In this document: positions 50,890-59,700 of the stretch, in pieces
How positions within the stretch are numbered: the stretch's first letter is position 1
Layout: each line of letters starts with the position of its first letter
Assembly (NCBI RefSeq): GCF_039539485.1
Contig: NZ_BAABDF010000001.1
Span: 1-64,000 of the forward strand
DNA length: 64,000 nucleotides
Origin: Celeribacter arenosi
Lineage (GTDB): Bacteria > Pseudomonadota > Alphaproteobacteria > Rhodobacterales > Rhodobacteraceae
Direction: 5' to 3'
The notes under the pieces: model-generated
What the model saw: only the letters and a program-made list of their open reading frames with translations
What the model was told of the DNA's origin: nothing
Database searches by the model: none
Program-made: the position numbers and the translations under genes

Positions 50890-52017
50890 TCAGTATGCGG
50901 ACGTGAACGCGCCCTGTTCGTTGAGCGCAATCGCGTATCCGACACCCGCTGCAACGATTACACCGAGCAGGACGGCGAATGCAATTTTCCAGGCCGAGAA
51001 CGGGCGTTCGCCCTGAACCCTGCCGGTGCGGCCATTCACCACGAAACGATAGGTCCGTCCGCGGTATTTGTAGGCCGCCATCCAGACCGGAAGCAGGATG
51101 TGTTTGTAGGTCACATCGCGCACTTTGGTGTCAATGTCGTGGATGCGCTGGCGGTCGCCGCCAATGTCGAATTTCACGTCGCGGCGGATCACGCGATCCA
51201 TATACTCACGCGCGCCCGCATAACCTTCGTCGAGGCGCACAGCGTAGGCTTCGGATCGAAATCCGGCGAGGTAGTCAGGCAGATAGGGCTCCAGCGCGGA
51301 GAGATCCCAAGGCTCCAACCCTTCGGTGTATTTTCGCGGCAAGGCGTGTGAGGCGAGGATCAGCACATCGTCAAAGAACCGCGATACCCGCCCTGATTTC
51401 GACCGCCAGCGCGTCTTACGTTGGCGCACTTGAACGTTCTCACCATTGCGGCGGATCGTTTTCGTCACGTAGTAGTCATCGCCTCGCTCGCCGCGATAGC
51501 CCGACTGCGTGTCCGCATCAAACGTCCAGTAGGGCACATAAACGCCCGACAGTCGGCGCCCCTTGCGCGCATAGGCACGCAGGCCGTTCGGGGCGAACCA
51601 CAACTGCCCGAGCCAATCCGACATGGCCGCATGGGCGGTCTTTTCGTCGAGAGCGAAGGGCAATAATCCATGGGGTTTGATCTGGCGATGTCCGCCGGTG
51701 TCGGCCACGACGGGCGTTGCGCAGTAGGGGCATTCGGATGCGTGGAGCGTGGCATGAAATTCGACCGTCGCACCGCAGTTGGGGCAGTGGGACACGCGAA
51801 TTTCTTCGGTTTCAGCACCATCCGCGTGCAGGCCGGTCGCGATTGCGCGCGCAAAGTCCTGTTCGCGGGGCGGCATCGCGCCTGCGGTATCCAACGGTTC
51901 CGTGGCCCCGCAGTGGTCGCAAATCAGCCGCCGTGTACCCGGCGCATAGCGCATATCTGCGCCACAGGTGCCGCAGGGAAAGCGGTGGTCGTCGTGGACT
52001 GTTGCGACCTCATCCAT
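50890..52017 (-). CDS. Zinc-ribbon membrane protein (YdjG-like, TFIIB-type)
   Basis: The 375-residue protein has two zinc ribbons, FPCGTCGADMRYAPGTRRLICDHCG (about residues 13-37) and CPNCGATVEFHATLHASECPYC (about 78-99), a mid region with WLGQLWFAPNGLRAYARKGRRLSGVYVPYWTFDAD, and one C-terminal membrane helix (about 346-367). Such proteins are often misnamed primosomal protein N'; there is no helicase domain. In B. subtilis the similar YdjG works with YdjI, an SPFH-type protein, in membrane stress; the SPFH gene here is two genes upstream. Confidence 0.82.
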   Translation of the reverse strand: MDEVATVHDDHRFPCGTCGADMRYAPGTRRLICDHCGATEPLDTAGAMPPREQDFARAIATGLHADGAETEEIRVSHCPNCGATVEFHATLHASECPYCATPVVADTGGHRQIKPHGLLPFALDEKTAHAAMSDWLGQLWFAPNGLRAYARKGRRLSGVYVPYWTFDADTQSGYRGERGDDYYVTKTIRRNGENVQVRQRKTRWRSKSGRVSRFFDDVLILASHALPRKYTEGLEPWDLSALEPYLPDYLAGFRSEAYAVRLDEGYAGAREYMDRVIRRDVKFDIGGDRQRIHDIDTKVRDVTYKHILLPVWMAAYKYRGRTYRFVVNGRTGRVQGERPFSAWKIAFAVLLGVIVAAGVGYAIALNEQGAFTSAY

Positions 52018-52393
52018 GGGACACCTCTTGGCGCTCGAACGACACGAGTTGCGCGATTTGGTGCGTGCTCGGCGAAGTGAACCGGATCACATGGCAAAAC
52101 AGGACCGTGCCCGCCCCGTCGCGGGTCATGCGGCCGGAAACCGTGCCCGCGCGCCCGTGTGTGACGACCTCTGCGAGAGAGATCGACGCGGGTGGATCCA
52201 CCTTTGCCACCGCGTGGCTTACCGCTTCGCGCCCCACGACAACGGCGGATTGCGAGCGGTCCCATGTTACAATCTCTGCCAAAGCGTCCTCTTCGAGTCT
52301 GCCCACGCCCATCAGCGCCAGCGCGATTGCCTCGGCGCGGGCGTTTTCGGGCGCGTTGCCGCACTCGGGGGACCGTGTCACCCGCGTCTGCAT
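52010..52393 (-). CDS. Small NTF2/SnoaL-like candidate protein
   Basis: The 127-residue protein has a weak SnoaL/NTF2-like run: helix AEAIALALMGVGRLEEDALAEI then WDRSQSAVVVGREAVSHAVAK, and beta strands GTVSGRMTRDGAGTVLFCHVIRF. The family call is tentative. An AGGAGG site precedes the ATG at 52393, and it lies between the SPFH and zinc-ribbon genes, overlapping the latter by 8 bases, so it is presumably a partner. An upstream extension of this frame is a shadow of the SPFH gene. Confidence 0.65.
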   Translation of the reverse strand: MQTRVTRSPECGNAPENARAEAIALALMGVGRLEEDALAEIVTWDRSQSAVVVGREAVSHAVAKVDPPASISLAEVVTHGRAGTVSGRMTRDGAGTVLFCHVIRFTSPSTHQIAQLVSFERQEVSHG

Positions 52394-52403
52394 CGGGGCC
52401 TCC

Positions 52404-53507
52404 TCAGTCGGCGGGGGGCGGGGGCGGAGAAATGGTGAACAGCTGTGCCAGTTCAGTGACCGCATCTGCTTTGAGCCATCCGTCCTGACCCGGGGTCCAG
52501 ACATAGGTGTCGCGGGCGACTTCGCCCTTATCAGCCATCTGTCCGATCTCGGCTTTGGAGAAGGGGCCTTTGGTCTTACCGGCTACCGCAATGTGCCACA
52601 CGTGCTCCACAGGCGGGGGTGGGGGAACCTGAACGGGTTGCACCGATACCGGACGTGAGCCCCATGGTCCGGCCTGTGTGGCCATGGACATGCCGATGCC
52701 CGCGCCCATGCCCGCACCCATGGATGCGCCCATGGCGGAGTTTTCGGCCCCCATGCCTTCGGCCGCGTTGAATTTCATGTAGTTATCGAGGCTGCCGACG
52801 ATCCCCATCGAGGTGCGTTTGTCGAGTGCGGCTTCGACCGTTTCGGGAAGCGAGATGTTTTCGACATAGAACTCGGGAATGGTCAGGCCGTATTCCGCAA
52901 CCACTTTCGAGATTTCCGTCGCAACAAGCTTGCCCAGATCGTCAGTGTTGGCAGCCATGTCGAGGACAGGGATATTGGACTGCGCGATGATGCGTGAAAA
53001 GGCCTGCACAATGATATTGCGGACCTGATAGGAAATCTCGTCCATGGTGAATTCACCATCGGTGCCCACGATTTCGGTCAGGAACAGGGCCGGATCGGAC
53101 ACCTTGACGGTGTATGTGCCATAGGCGCGCAGGCGGATCGGGCCGAACTCCGGATCACGGCACAGGATCGGGTTTTTGGTGCCCCATTTCAGATCGGAAA
53201 ACCGCGTCGTGTTGACGTAGTAGATCTCGGATTTAAAGGGCGAACGGAAGCCGTGATCCCAATGGTTGATCGTCGTCAGGATCGGCATGTTGTTGGTCTC
53301 CAACATGTAGAGACCCGGCGTGAAGACATCCGCCAATTGTCCTTCGTGGACAAACACAGCCGCCTGACCTTCGCGCACGGTGAGCTTGGCGCCATATTTG
53401 ATGGCATGCCCTTCGCGCTCAAAACGCCAGACCATCGTGTCGCGTGTGTCATCCGTCCAGTGAATGACGTCGATGAATTCGCCGGTTAGGAAATCGAGAA
53501 TACCCAT
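52404..53507 (-). CDS. SPFH-domain protein with C-terminal GYF_2 domain (YdjI-like)
   Basis: The 367-residue protein starts MGILDFLTGEFIDVIHW, then REGQAAVFVHEGQLADVFTPGLYML of the SPFH/virion-core-like YdjI group, followed by a coiled coil, a Met/Gly-rich linker (about 250-280), a Pro tract and a GYF_2 domain at about 305-355 (WHIAVAGKTKGPFSKAEIGQM, WTPGQDGWLKA). GYF domains bind proline-rich peptides. The protein is expected at the membrane, possibly with the zinc-ribbon partner. Confidence 0.9.
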   Translation of the reverse strand: MGILDFLTGEFIDVIHWTDDTRDTMVWRFEREGHAIKYGAKLTVREGQAAVFVHEGQLADVFTPGLYMLETNNMPILTTINHWDHGFRSPFKSEIYYVNTTRFSDLKWGTKNPILCRDPEFGPIRLRAYGTYTVKVSDPALFLTEIVGTDGEFTMDEISYQVRNIIVQAFSRIIAQSNIPVLDMAANTDDLGKLVATEISKVVAEYGLTIPEFYVENISLPETVEAALDKRTSMGIVGSLDNYMKFNAAEGMGAENSAMGASMGAGMGAGIGMSMATQAGPWGSRPVSVQPVQVPPPPPVEHVWHIAVAGKTKGPFSKAEIGQMADKGEVARDTYVWTPGQDGWLKADAVTELAQLFTISPPPPPAD

Positions 53508-53560
53508 GGTTCAACCTTTCTTACGCTCTGTGCGTTTATACCTTTGTGACGGCGGGCCTG

Positions 53561-55033
53561 TCAGCCCGTCAATGTGAGTGCAAAGATCAAAACGCCCCCC
53601 AAGAAGGCGTATCCGATCCCGATCCAGAATGTTTTGCGCAGGATGTCGCCTTCGCGCCCGACAAGGCCCACGGTGGCGCTTCCTGCGATGATGTTATGTG
53701 GCGCAATGACGTTACCTATGGCGGCGCCGAACCCCTGGGCTGCGACCATTTTGGTCGCCCCGAGGCCGAGTGCCGCGGCTGTCGAGAGCTGCAATTCGGT
53801 GAAGAGGATGTTGGAGGCGGTGGCCGATCCGGTGATGAACGTGCCCAACACGCCGAGCGCCGGCGCGAGTAGCGGCCAGACGGATCCGAGGCCCGCCGCG
53901 GCCTCTGCGAGACGATCGATCATGCCCGAGTGGACCATGACGCGAGACAGCGCCAACATCGCCAAGAGGGCCAAAGCAACGCCGCCGAGTTTGCGCAATG
54001 CCGCGCCGAGGCTTGGCGCAAGCGCCGATGCGCGCCCCGTGAGGAGTGCGGCCGCAACCAGACCGAGCAAGAGCAGCGTTCCGGGGTGATATAGGGGCTG
54101 GAACTTGCCGGCAAACTGACCCTGCCACTGCCAGCCGAGTGTCGGGGCGAGGAGCATTTCTTTGAGCGGCGCCGCGAGGCGCGATGTGAGCACCAGCGCT
54201 AGGATGATGAGGTAGGGCGCGAGATCGCGCAGCAGGAGGCGCAGGTCCAGACCGGTGCTCTTTTTGCCGCGCGTTATGATAAATATCACCGCGATTGCCC
54301 CGAAGAGCCCGCCACCGAGGCTGGGCAGTTCCGGCCCGACGAGCCATGCAAGCAGCAGAAAGGGAATAAAGAACGCCAAAGCCGCGCGAAGGATCCATGA
54401 CCAGTCGGTCCGTGTCAGGGGGCCTTCGCCCGCGAGCCGAACCGTGGCCACCAAAAGCATCGTGCCAAGCGCTGCGTGCAGTGAGGCGACGGTACCTGCC
54501 AACCGCACTGCATCCAGTCCCGAAAGCTCGACCTGCGTGATGGTCGGCGTCCCGATTGCCCCGAAAGAAACGCCCGCCGCATGCCCCAAGAGGGCGAGAA
54601 CAACCGCCTGAACGGGCGGGTAGCCGAGCCCCACCAATAGGGGGGCGGCCAAGGCGACCGGTGTTCCGAAACCTGCGGCGCCCTCAATGAAGAGACCGAA
54701 AAACCACGCGATTAGAATGGCTTGAAGTCGGCGGTTCTCTGTGAGGTGACTGAGGGCGTCGCGGATGTGGTCAATTGCACCGGTACGGCTCTGAAACTCG
54801 TAGAGCGCGAGGGCAGGGAAAATGATCCACAGGATGGTACCGGTGGTAAAAATGGCCTCCGCGCTAATGCCGCTCAGCAGGGCAACCGGAGCGGCCGAGA
54901 GATCAAAGAGGGTGACGCCAAGACCGACCGCGACGATCAGGCCGATCAAACCGGCCTTGGCCGCCGATAGGCGCAGAACGCCCATGGCGAGCAGGATTAC
55001 GGCGAGCGGCAGGGCAGCGAGAAGGGCGGTCAT
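53561..55033 (-). CDS. L-lactate permease (LctP family)
   Basis: The 490-residue protein has twelve or more membrane segments and LctP markers: AWFFGLFIEGAAGFGTPVALAAPLLVGLGYPP, GHAAGVSFGAIGTP, and FITGSATASNILFTELQ. It takes up lactate or glycolate by proton symport. The start ATG (55033) lies 4 bases after the DUF2927 gene, so it is embedded in the stress-like operon, an unusual neighbour. Confidence 0.93.
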   Translation of the reverse strand: MTALLAALPLAVILLAMGVLRLSAAKAGLIGLIVAVGLGVTLFDLSAAPVALLSGISAEAIFTTGTILWIIFPALALYEFQSRTGAIDHIRDALSHLTENRRLQAILIAWFFGLFIEGAAGFGTPVALAAPLLVGLGYPPVQAVVLALLGHAAGVSFGAIGTPTITQVELSGLDAVRLAGTVASLHAALGTMLLVATVRLAGEGPLTRTDWSWILRAALAFFIPFLLLAWLVGPELPSLGGGLFGAIAVIFIITRGKKSTGLDLRLLLRDLAPYLIILALVLTSRLAAPLKEMLLAPTLGWQWQGQFAGKFQPLYHPGTLLLLGLVAAALLTGRASALAPSLGAALRKLGGVALALLAMLALSRVMVHSGMIDRLAEAAAGLGSVWPLLAPALGVLGTFITGSATASNILFTELQLSTAAALGLGATKMVAAQGFGAAIGNVIAPHNIIAGSATVGLVGREGDILRKTFWIGIGYAFLGGVLIFALTLTG

Positions 55034-55037
55034 CGGT

Positions 55038-56009
55038 TCACTGTACGCTGCCAGTTGGCGCGTCCTCCAAAAGCTCTTGTGCAATCCGCGCCACAATCGG
55101 GCGTGCGGTTTGCGCGTTCATACCGGGCGACAGACGGGGATCGTACAGGATCGAAAGCAGCAGTTCGTCGTGTCGTGTCAACAGTGCGAATTCTTCGTCG
55201 TCGTTGAAAATTGAAGGCCGCGCGTGCGGGCTGTCGTTACCGAGTCCGAGGCCTTGGGCGACCTCTTCATGCAAGCACGCGCGCCGCAGGAGGGAAGGAT
55301 GTTCGGCGCGGATGACGGCAACGGCACGCTCGTAGACCCCGTCGTTGTCGGGGTCGGATGCAAAGGCGAGGCAGTAAATCGAACGCGGCAGTGTTTCGAC
55401 CGTGCGCAGGGCCGCCGCGCTGATGCCCGGAATGCGTTGGGCAATCTGCGCCCCGAGACCGGCGCGATCATCATGCCCGATGATGAAAATGGTAAAATTC
55501 GGCGACGCATTGAGCCCGATCGGGTGTCCGGTCGCCGCGGAAAGGCGCGCCGCGAGTGCGGTGAGCGTTTTGCGATCCTCGCTGCGCTGGGCGGCACTTA
55601 CGCTTTCGCCAAAGACGAGCCCGAGCCGCACGGAGTCGTCCCAACGATGGAGCGTCGTGGGAGTGGTCTGGGTCACATATTGGCCATTGATGCTGGCGTA
55701 TTCATCAAAGAGTGCGATGTCCTCAAAGTTGCGCGCGAGCGTGCGTGCGCTGAACGGCGTGTCGGGGCCACCGCCGTCGGTGCGCAACAGGTCATTGGCC
55801 AAAAGATCGGACTGCAGGTCGCGGTAATACTGCGAAAGCGCACGGCTTTGCGCAGAGGGCCGTGTTTCGGGCTTCGCTTGTGCCGAGGGCGCAGAAACGG
55901 TCGTGGGGCGCGCCGCCGGTTTTGGGCTTTCGATCGCGGGCACGCAGGCGGACAGCGCGAGAGCAAAGGCTCCCGCGCCGAGGCACCGCAAATTCTGCGC
56001 GCGTGGCAT
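55038..56009 (-). CDS. DUF2927 lipoprotein
   Basis: The 323-residue protein has a lipoprotein signal ending ALSAC and a Pro/Ala linker. The main part has SVRLGLVFGESVSAAQRSEDRKTLTALAARL, NFTIFIIGHDD, and CLHEEVAQGLGLGNDSPHARPSIFNDD, the DUF2927 core with a His-Glu-Glu that may bind metal. Function unknown; common in Rhodobacteraceae. Two bases after telA. Confidence 0.9.
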   Translation of the reverse strand: MPRAQNLRCLGAGAFALALSACVPAIESPKPAARPTTVSAPSAQAKPETRPSAQSRALSQYYRDLQSDLLANDLLRTDGGGPDTPFSARTLARNFEDIALFDEYASINGQYVTQTTPTTLHRWDDSVRLGLVFGESVSAAQRSEDRKTLTALAARLSAATGHPIGLNASPNFTIFIIGHDDRAGLGAQIAQRIPGISAAALRTVETLPRSIYCLAFASDPDNDGVYERAVAVIRAEHPSLLRRACLHEEVAQGLGLGNDSPHARPSIFNDDEEFALLTRHDELLLSILYDPRLSPGMNAQTARPIVARIAQELLEDAPTGSVQ

Positions 56010-56011
56010 GA

Positions 56012-57190
56012 TCAGGTCGGAACTGCAGTGCCAGACGCGTTCGCTGTCGACTTGGCAGAAGCCAGAGTGTCGCGCAGGCGCGCCTCCAGCTCTTTGAGTT
56101 CTTGCTCGGCCAGGGCGCGTTTGCGTTTGCCTTCGTCGGCGATCTGAAGGCTTTCTTCGATGGTCGCGACCAGTTCGGCATTGGCGGTTTTCACAGCCTC
56201 GATATCGAAGACGCCGCGTTCCATTTCCTCGCGCACGACCTTGTTGGCCTGACGCAGGTTCTTGGCGTTGGCGGTCAACAGTTCGTTGGTCAGATCAGAG
56301 GCCTCACGCACCGCACCCGCGGCTTCTGCGGAGCGTTGGATCGTAACGGCCTGCGCCAGCTGGGTTTCCCAGAGCGGCACAGTGTTGACCAGCGTCGAGT
56401 TGATTTTGGTCACGAGCGATTTGTCGTTCTCCTGCACCAAGCGGATGGAAGGAAGGGACTGCATCGTGACCTGACGGGTCAGTTTGAGGTCGTGCACACG
56501 GCGTTCGAGGTCATCGCGCGCGGCGCGCATGTCGCGCAATTCCTGCGCTTTGATCACCTGTTTGTCTTCGGGTGCTGCATCGACAGCGGCGGCCATGGCA
56601 GGGATTTCGACCTCGTCGAGGGTTTTCAGTTTCTGCTCGCCGGCTGCGATGTAAACCGCCAACTCGTCGTAGAAGTTGAGCGTCTTTTCGTAGAGCACAT
56701 CGAGCGATTTGATGTCTTTGAGCAGCTTGTGCTCATGGGTGAGAAGGCTGTCCGTGATCTTGTCGATCTGGGTCTGCACGTTCTCGTAGCGTGCCACGAA
56801 TTTCGCCATGGGGGCGGCGCGACCGAGCAGGCGTTCCCACCACGACCGTTTGCGGCGCACGTCCAGTTCGGAGACCGAAAACCCGCGAATGGTGGAGACG
56901 ATGTTGCGCAGGCTGTCACCGGCGGGGCCGACGTCCTTGTTGCGCACATCCGCCAGCATGGCTTGCGAGATTTCCTGCAATTCCGCCTGAGCGGCGGAAC
57001 CGAAACGCACGATGGATTGCGTGTTTGTCATGTCGATTTCGGCCATGGCCGTTTTGACATCTGCCGCAACGGGCGCATCGGGCCCTTCGAGCGGCACAAC
57101 TTCACCCTTGGGTTCGGGAAGAATGAACGCGGTCACTTCCTCAACTTCTTTGAGAACGGCTTCGGCCTTTTGGCGCACTGTGTCAGACAT
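56012..57190 (-). CDS. telA: TelA-family toxic-anion resistance protein
   Basis: The 392-residue protein is mostly alpha-helical and matches TelA: QSIVRFGSAAQAELQEISQAMLADVRNKDVGPAGDSLRNIVSTIRGF, RKRSWWERLLG, and TMQSLPSIRLVQENDKSLVTKINSTLVNTVPLWETQLAQAVTI. The name comes from tellurite resistance, but the family is associated broadly with membrane stress. It follows xpaC by 24 bases, the arrangement also found in Bacillus. Confidence 0.94.
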   Translation of the reverse strand: MSDTVRQKAEAVLKEVEEVTAFILPEPKGEVVPLEGPDAPVAADVKTAMAEIDMTNTQSIVRFGSAAQAELQEISQAMLADVRNKDVGPAGDSLRNIVSTIRGFSVSELDVRRKRSWWERLLGRAAPMAKFVARYENVQTQIDKITDSLLTHEHKLLKDIKSLDVLYEKTLNFYDELAVYIAAGEQKLKTLDEVEIPAMAAAVDAAPEDKQVIKAQELRDMRAARDDLERRVHDLKLTRQVTMQSLPSIRLVQENDKSLVTKINSTLVNTVPLWETQLAQAVTIQRSAEAAGAVREASDLTNELLTANAKNLRQANKVVREEMERGVFDIEAVKTANAELVATIEESLQIADEGKRKRALAEQELKELEARLRDTLASAKSTANASGTAVPT

Positions 57191-57214
57191 GTGTTCGTCC
57201 CTCTTGTCACTCGT

Positions 57215-58096
57215 TTATCGTTTGATGCCTTCGCGGGCGAGACGCTCACGAAGGACGTCGATCTCGATGTCGAGACCGGTTTTGTCATCCAGAAGCAACG
57301 ATTCTGTGCGCGCGGTAAAATTGCGCTCCAGATCGTCCAGAAGTGCCACCCATTTCGCGCGTGCCTCGGCATCGCGTGAGCGGACATAGATATCGGCAAA
57401 CTTTGAAGTCGCGTCACGCGCGCCCAGCAAATAGACGCCAAGATATTTGCGCGCCGCCGTCAGATCCCGCGGGTCTTCTTCGATGGTGCGGAACATGTCG
57501 CGGGCGGTCGCCACAAAGTCGTCGACGCGGCGCTCGACCTGTCGGTCGTTGGTGCGTTTGACCGCGTCACGCATCGCGGCGAGATGTTTTTCGGCCTCAT
57601 CCACGGCGCGGGCAACGCGGTCCTGTTGGAAGGTGTCGATGCCTTCCATGCCCTTGCTTTTCATCGGGTCGAGACCAAAGGCAAAGCTGTGAAGCACCAC
57701 GCCGAGGACGGCGAAGAGAACGGTTTCAACAGAGCCCCATCCGAACCAGCCCACGAGGCCCAAACCAATGCCGGTCAGAACAGAGCCAAACAGTTTGCGG
57801 GGAATGCTGGGGCGACGCGCGACCTTGCGCGCCTCATAGGCCTCTTCGGCCTTTAGCCCTTCGCGGGTCAGAAACGCCGCGCCGAGAAGACAACCAAGTG
57901 CTGCGAGGTAGCCGGACATCACGACGGGTTCGGATTGAAACGCTTTCCAGGCAAGGGGAAGTGCCGCAAAAAACAGCAAATTCGACCGCGCACCGACGCG
58001 TGAGGGCCGTTTCCCGTCAAAGGGGCGTTTGGGCGGGGGCGCCTGATGGTCCGGTTTGGGATCAGGCGAATAGGTTGAACCGTAGCGTTGCGACAT
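57215..58096 (-). CDS. XpaC-like protein
   Basis: The 293-residue protein has a polar N-terminus, three membrane segments (about residues 38-52, 60-76 and 102-142) and a C-terminal helical domain with DRVARAVDEAEKHLAAMRDAVKRTND and LLDDLERNFTARTESLLLDDKTGLDIEIDVLRERL. It matches the 5-bromo-4-chloroindolyl phosphate hydrolysis (XpaC) family, usually next to telA. No enzymatic residues are evident; a membrane-associated partner of TelA is more plausible. Confidence 0.88.
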   Translation of the reverse strand: MSQRYGSTYSPDPKPDHQAPPPKRPFDGKRPSRVGARSNLLFFAALPLAWKAFQSEPVVMSGYLAALGCLLGAAFLTREGLKAEEAYEARKVARRPSIPRKLFGSVLTGIGLGLVGWFGWGSVETVLFAVLGVVLHSFAFGLDPMKSKGMEGIDTFQQDRVARAVDEAEKHLAAMRDAVKRTNDRQVERRVDDFVATARDMFRTIEEDPRDLTAARKYLGVYLLGARDATSKFADIYVRSRDAEARAKWVALLDDLERNFTARTESLLLDDKTGLDIEIDVLRERLAREGIKR

Positions 58097-58099
58097 CCG

Positions 58100-58186
58100 T
58101 CAGACCCCCGGCGCGCCGATGGTGACGTAAAATGTGAGAGCTACCAAGAGGTAGTAGGCCAGTTTGGCGTAGTTACTGTCGCTCAT
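58100..58186 (-). CDS. 28-residue membrane micropeptide upstream of xpaC
   Basis: The frame reads MSDSNYAKLAYYLLVALTFY followed by VTIGAPGV and TGA, one hydrophobic helix. AAGGGG lies a few bases before the ATG. The stop is 3 bases before the xpaC start, as in an operon leader gene. It is too short for usual gene calling. The reading frame, ribosome site and spacing support it; I have no family match. Confidence 0.6.
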   Translation of the reverse strand: MSDSNYAKLAYYLLVALTFYVTIGAPGV

Positions 58187-58335
58187 TACGGCCCCTTGGA
58201 TTCCCTAGCAATCGTTGCGCTTTGGAATATAGGCAGTAATCAATTGGCGCGAAAGGGGTTGGGGAATTCCACGTCAGTTTTCCCCGCGCCGCAGAACGGG
58301 TGTGGACATGGGGTAGGGGGCCGACTGGAGGCGCC

Positions 58336-59622
58336 TTAGCGGTCTTTTTTACCGCCCGGTTTGCCACCCGGTTTTGCGCCATGGGATTTGAAACCCGCAG
58401 AGCGCGCGCCGCCACCGGGTTTGCCGCCGTGGGATTTGTAGCCCTGCGATTTGAACCCGGGTTTGCCGTCGCCATCGCGTCGTGGTCCCTTGGAAGGTCC
58501 GAAATCTTTGCGAGGGCCGCCGCCAGAGGGTTTGTCACCATCCCGACGCGGGCCTTTGGCGAACGGTTTGTCGCCATCACGGCGCGGTCCCTTGTCATAC
58601 GGTTTGTCACCATCGCGACGTGGACCTTTGGAAAATGGTTTATCGCCGTCACGACGCGGACCTTTTGAAAACGGTCGGTCGTCGCCGTCACGTTTGCCTT
58701 TGAACGCAGGCCGGTCGCCGCCGCGATCCCCACCGCGATCTCCATCACGCTTGCCTTTGAACGGCGGTTTGGGGCCACGCGGGTCGCGTCCTGTGGTCTC
58801 GGTGCGCGGGCCGCCCGGTTTGCCGCCACGCGATACTTCGCGGCGGGGCGCTTCCTGACCTTCGCCGTCACCCTCGACGCCGAGTTGGTCACGCAAGACG
58901 CGCGGACGCACTTCCTCAACAGCCCCGGCGAGCAGGTTGCCGAGCCGGAACGGGCCGTAGGAAATGCGGATCAGCCGGTTCACGACGAGACCCACGGCCT
59001 CCATCGCGCGGCGAATCTCGCGATTCTTGCCCTCGCGGATGCCGACGGTGAGCCATGCATTCGCCCCCTGTTGGCGGTCAAAGACCACTTCCATCGGCTG
59101 GAACCGTTCGCCTTCGATCTCGATCCCTTTGCGCAGCGGTTCAAGGATTGCTTCGCTCAGCGTCCCTTTAACCCGCACGCGGTATTTGCGCAGCCAGCCC
59201 GTGTCGGGCAATTCGAGTTTGCGCTTCAACTCGCCATCGTTGGTCAAAAGCAACAGACCTTCGGAGTTGATGTCGAGGCGTCCGACGCTCATCACGCGGG
59301 GCAACTCTTTGGGGAGCTTGTCAAAAACCGTCTCGCGCCCTTTTTCGTCGCGCGCGGTGGTCACTAGTCCAATTGGTTTGTGGTAGAGCCAGACGCGGGG
59401 CGGTTCAGCTTCGCGCAATTCGTGGCCATCGACCATGATCCGGTCTTTGGGCATCACGTTCATGGCGGGGGATTTGATGATCCGCCCGTTCACGCTCACA
59501 CGGCCTTCCTCGATCATTCCCTCTGCATCGCGACGCGACGCAATTCCTGCGCGGGCGAGGACCTTTGCAATACGGTCACCGGGGATGGGTTTTTTGTCGG
59601 GTGTGGGCGTGTCTTGTGTCAT
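58336..59622 (-). CDS. rluB: RluB/RsuA-type 23S rRNA pseudouridine synthase with repeat-rich C-terminal tail
   Basis: The 428-residue protein has an S4 RNA-binding domain (about 17-65, RIAKVLARAGIASRRDAEGMIEEGRVSVNG) and a pseudouridine synthase domain with the catalytic Asp in VGRLDINSEGLLLLTNDG. VGIREGKNREIRRAMEAVGLVVNRLIRI completes the RsuA/RluB pattern. From about residue 255 an extremely basic, Gly/Arg/Lys-rich tail with 12-residue repeats replaces the usual short end; such tails occur in many Rhodobacterales homologues and likely bind RNA. Confidence 0.92.
   Translation of the reverse strand: MTQDTPTPDKKPIPGDRIAKVLARAGIASRRDAEGMIEEGRVSVNGRIIKSPAMNVMPKDRIMVDGHELREAEPPRVWLYHKPIGLVTTARDEKGRETVFDKLPKELPRVMSVGRLDINSEGLLLLTNDGELKRKLELPDTGWLRKYRVRVKGTLSEAILEPLRKGIEIEGERFQPMEVVFDRQQGANAWLTVGIREGKNREIRRAMEAVGLVVNRLIRISYGPFRLGNLLAGAVEEVRPRVLRDQLGVEGDGEGQEAPRREVSRGGKPGGPRTETTGRDPRGPKPPFKGKRDGDRGGDRGGDRPAFKGKRDGDDRPFSKGPRRDGDKPFSKGPRRDGDKPYDKGPRRDGDKPFAKGPRRDGDKPSGGGPRKDFGPSKGPRRDGDGKPGFKSQGYKSHGGKPGGGARSAGFKSHGAKPGGKPGGKKDR
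58519..58662 (-). repeat. Four 36-bp tandem repeats in the pseudouridine synthase tail
   Basis: Four in-frame units of 12 residues, GPRRDGDKPFSK, GPRRDGDKPYDK, GPRRDGDKPFAK and GPRRDGDKPSGG (coding order, minus strand), with related degenerate units on both sides. Copy number may vary between strains. Confidence 0.85.
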
Positions 59623-59700
59623 GCGCGTGCCATATAGCGCGATTGGGGTCTTGGAAAGGGCTTTGCTTGCGCGTCGCGCGATTGTGCGGCACGAAAGGCT

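Noticed and set aside
50890..52017. Primosomal protein N' (helicase) for the zinc-ribbon gene
   Set aside because: It has zinc ribbons and a membrane helix but no Walker motifs or helicase domain.
56012..57190. TelA as evidence of a tellurite-resistance island
   Set aside because: No ter genes or mobility genes are nearby and the XpaC-TelA pair is common in non-resistant bacteria.
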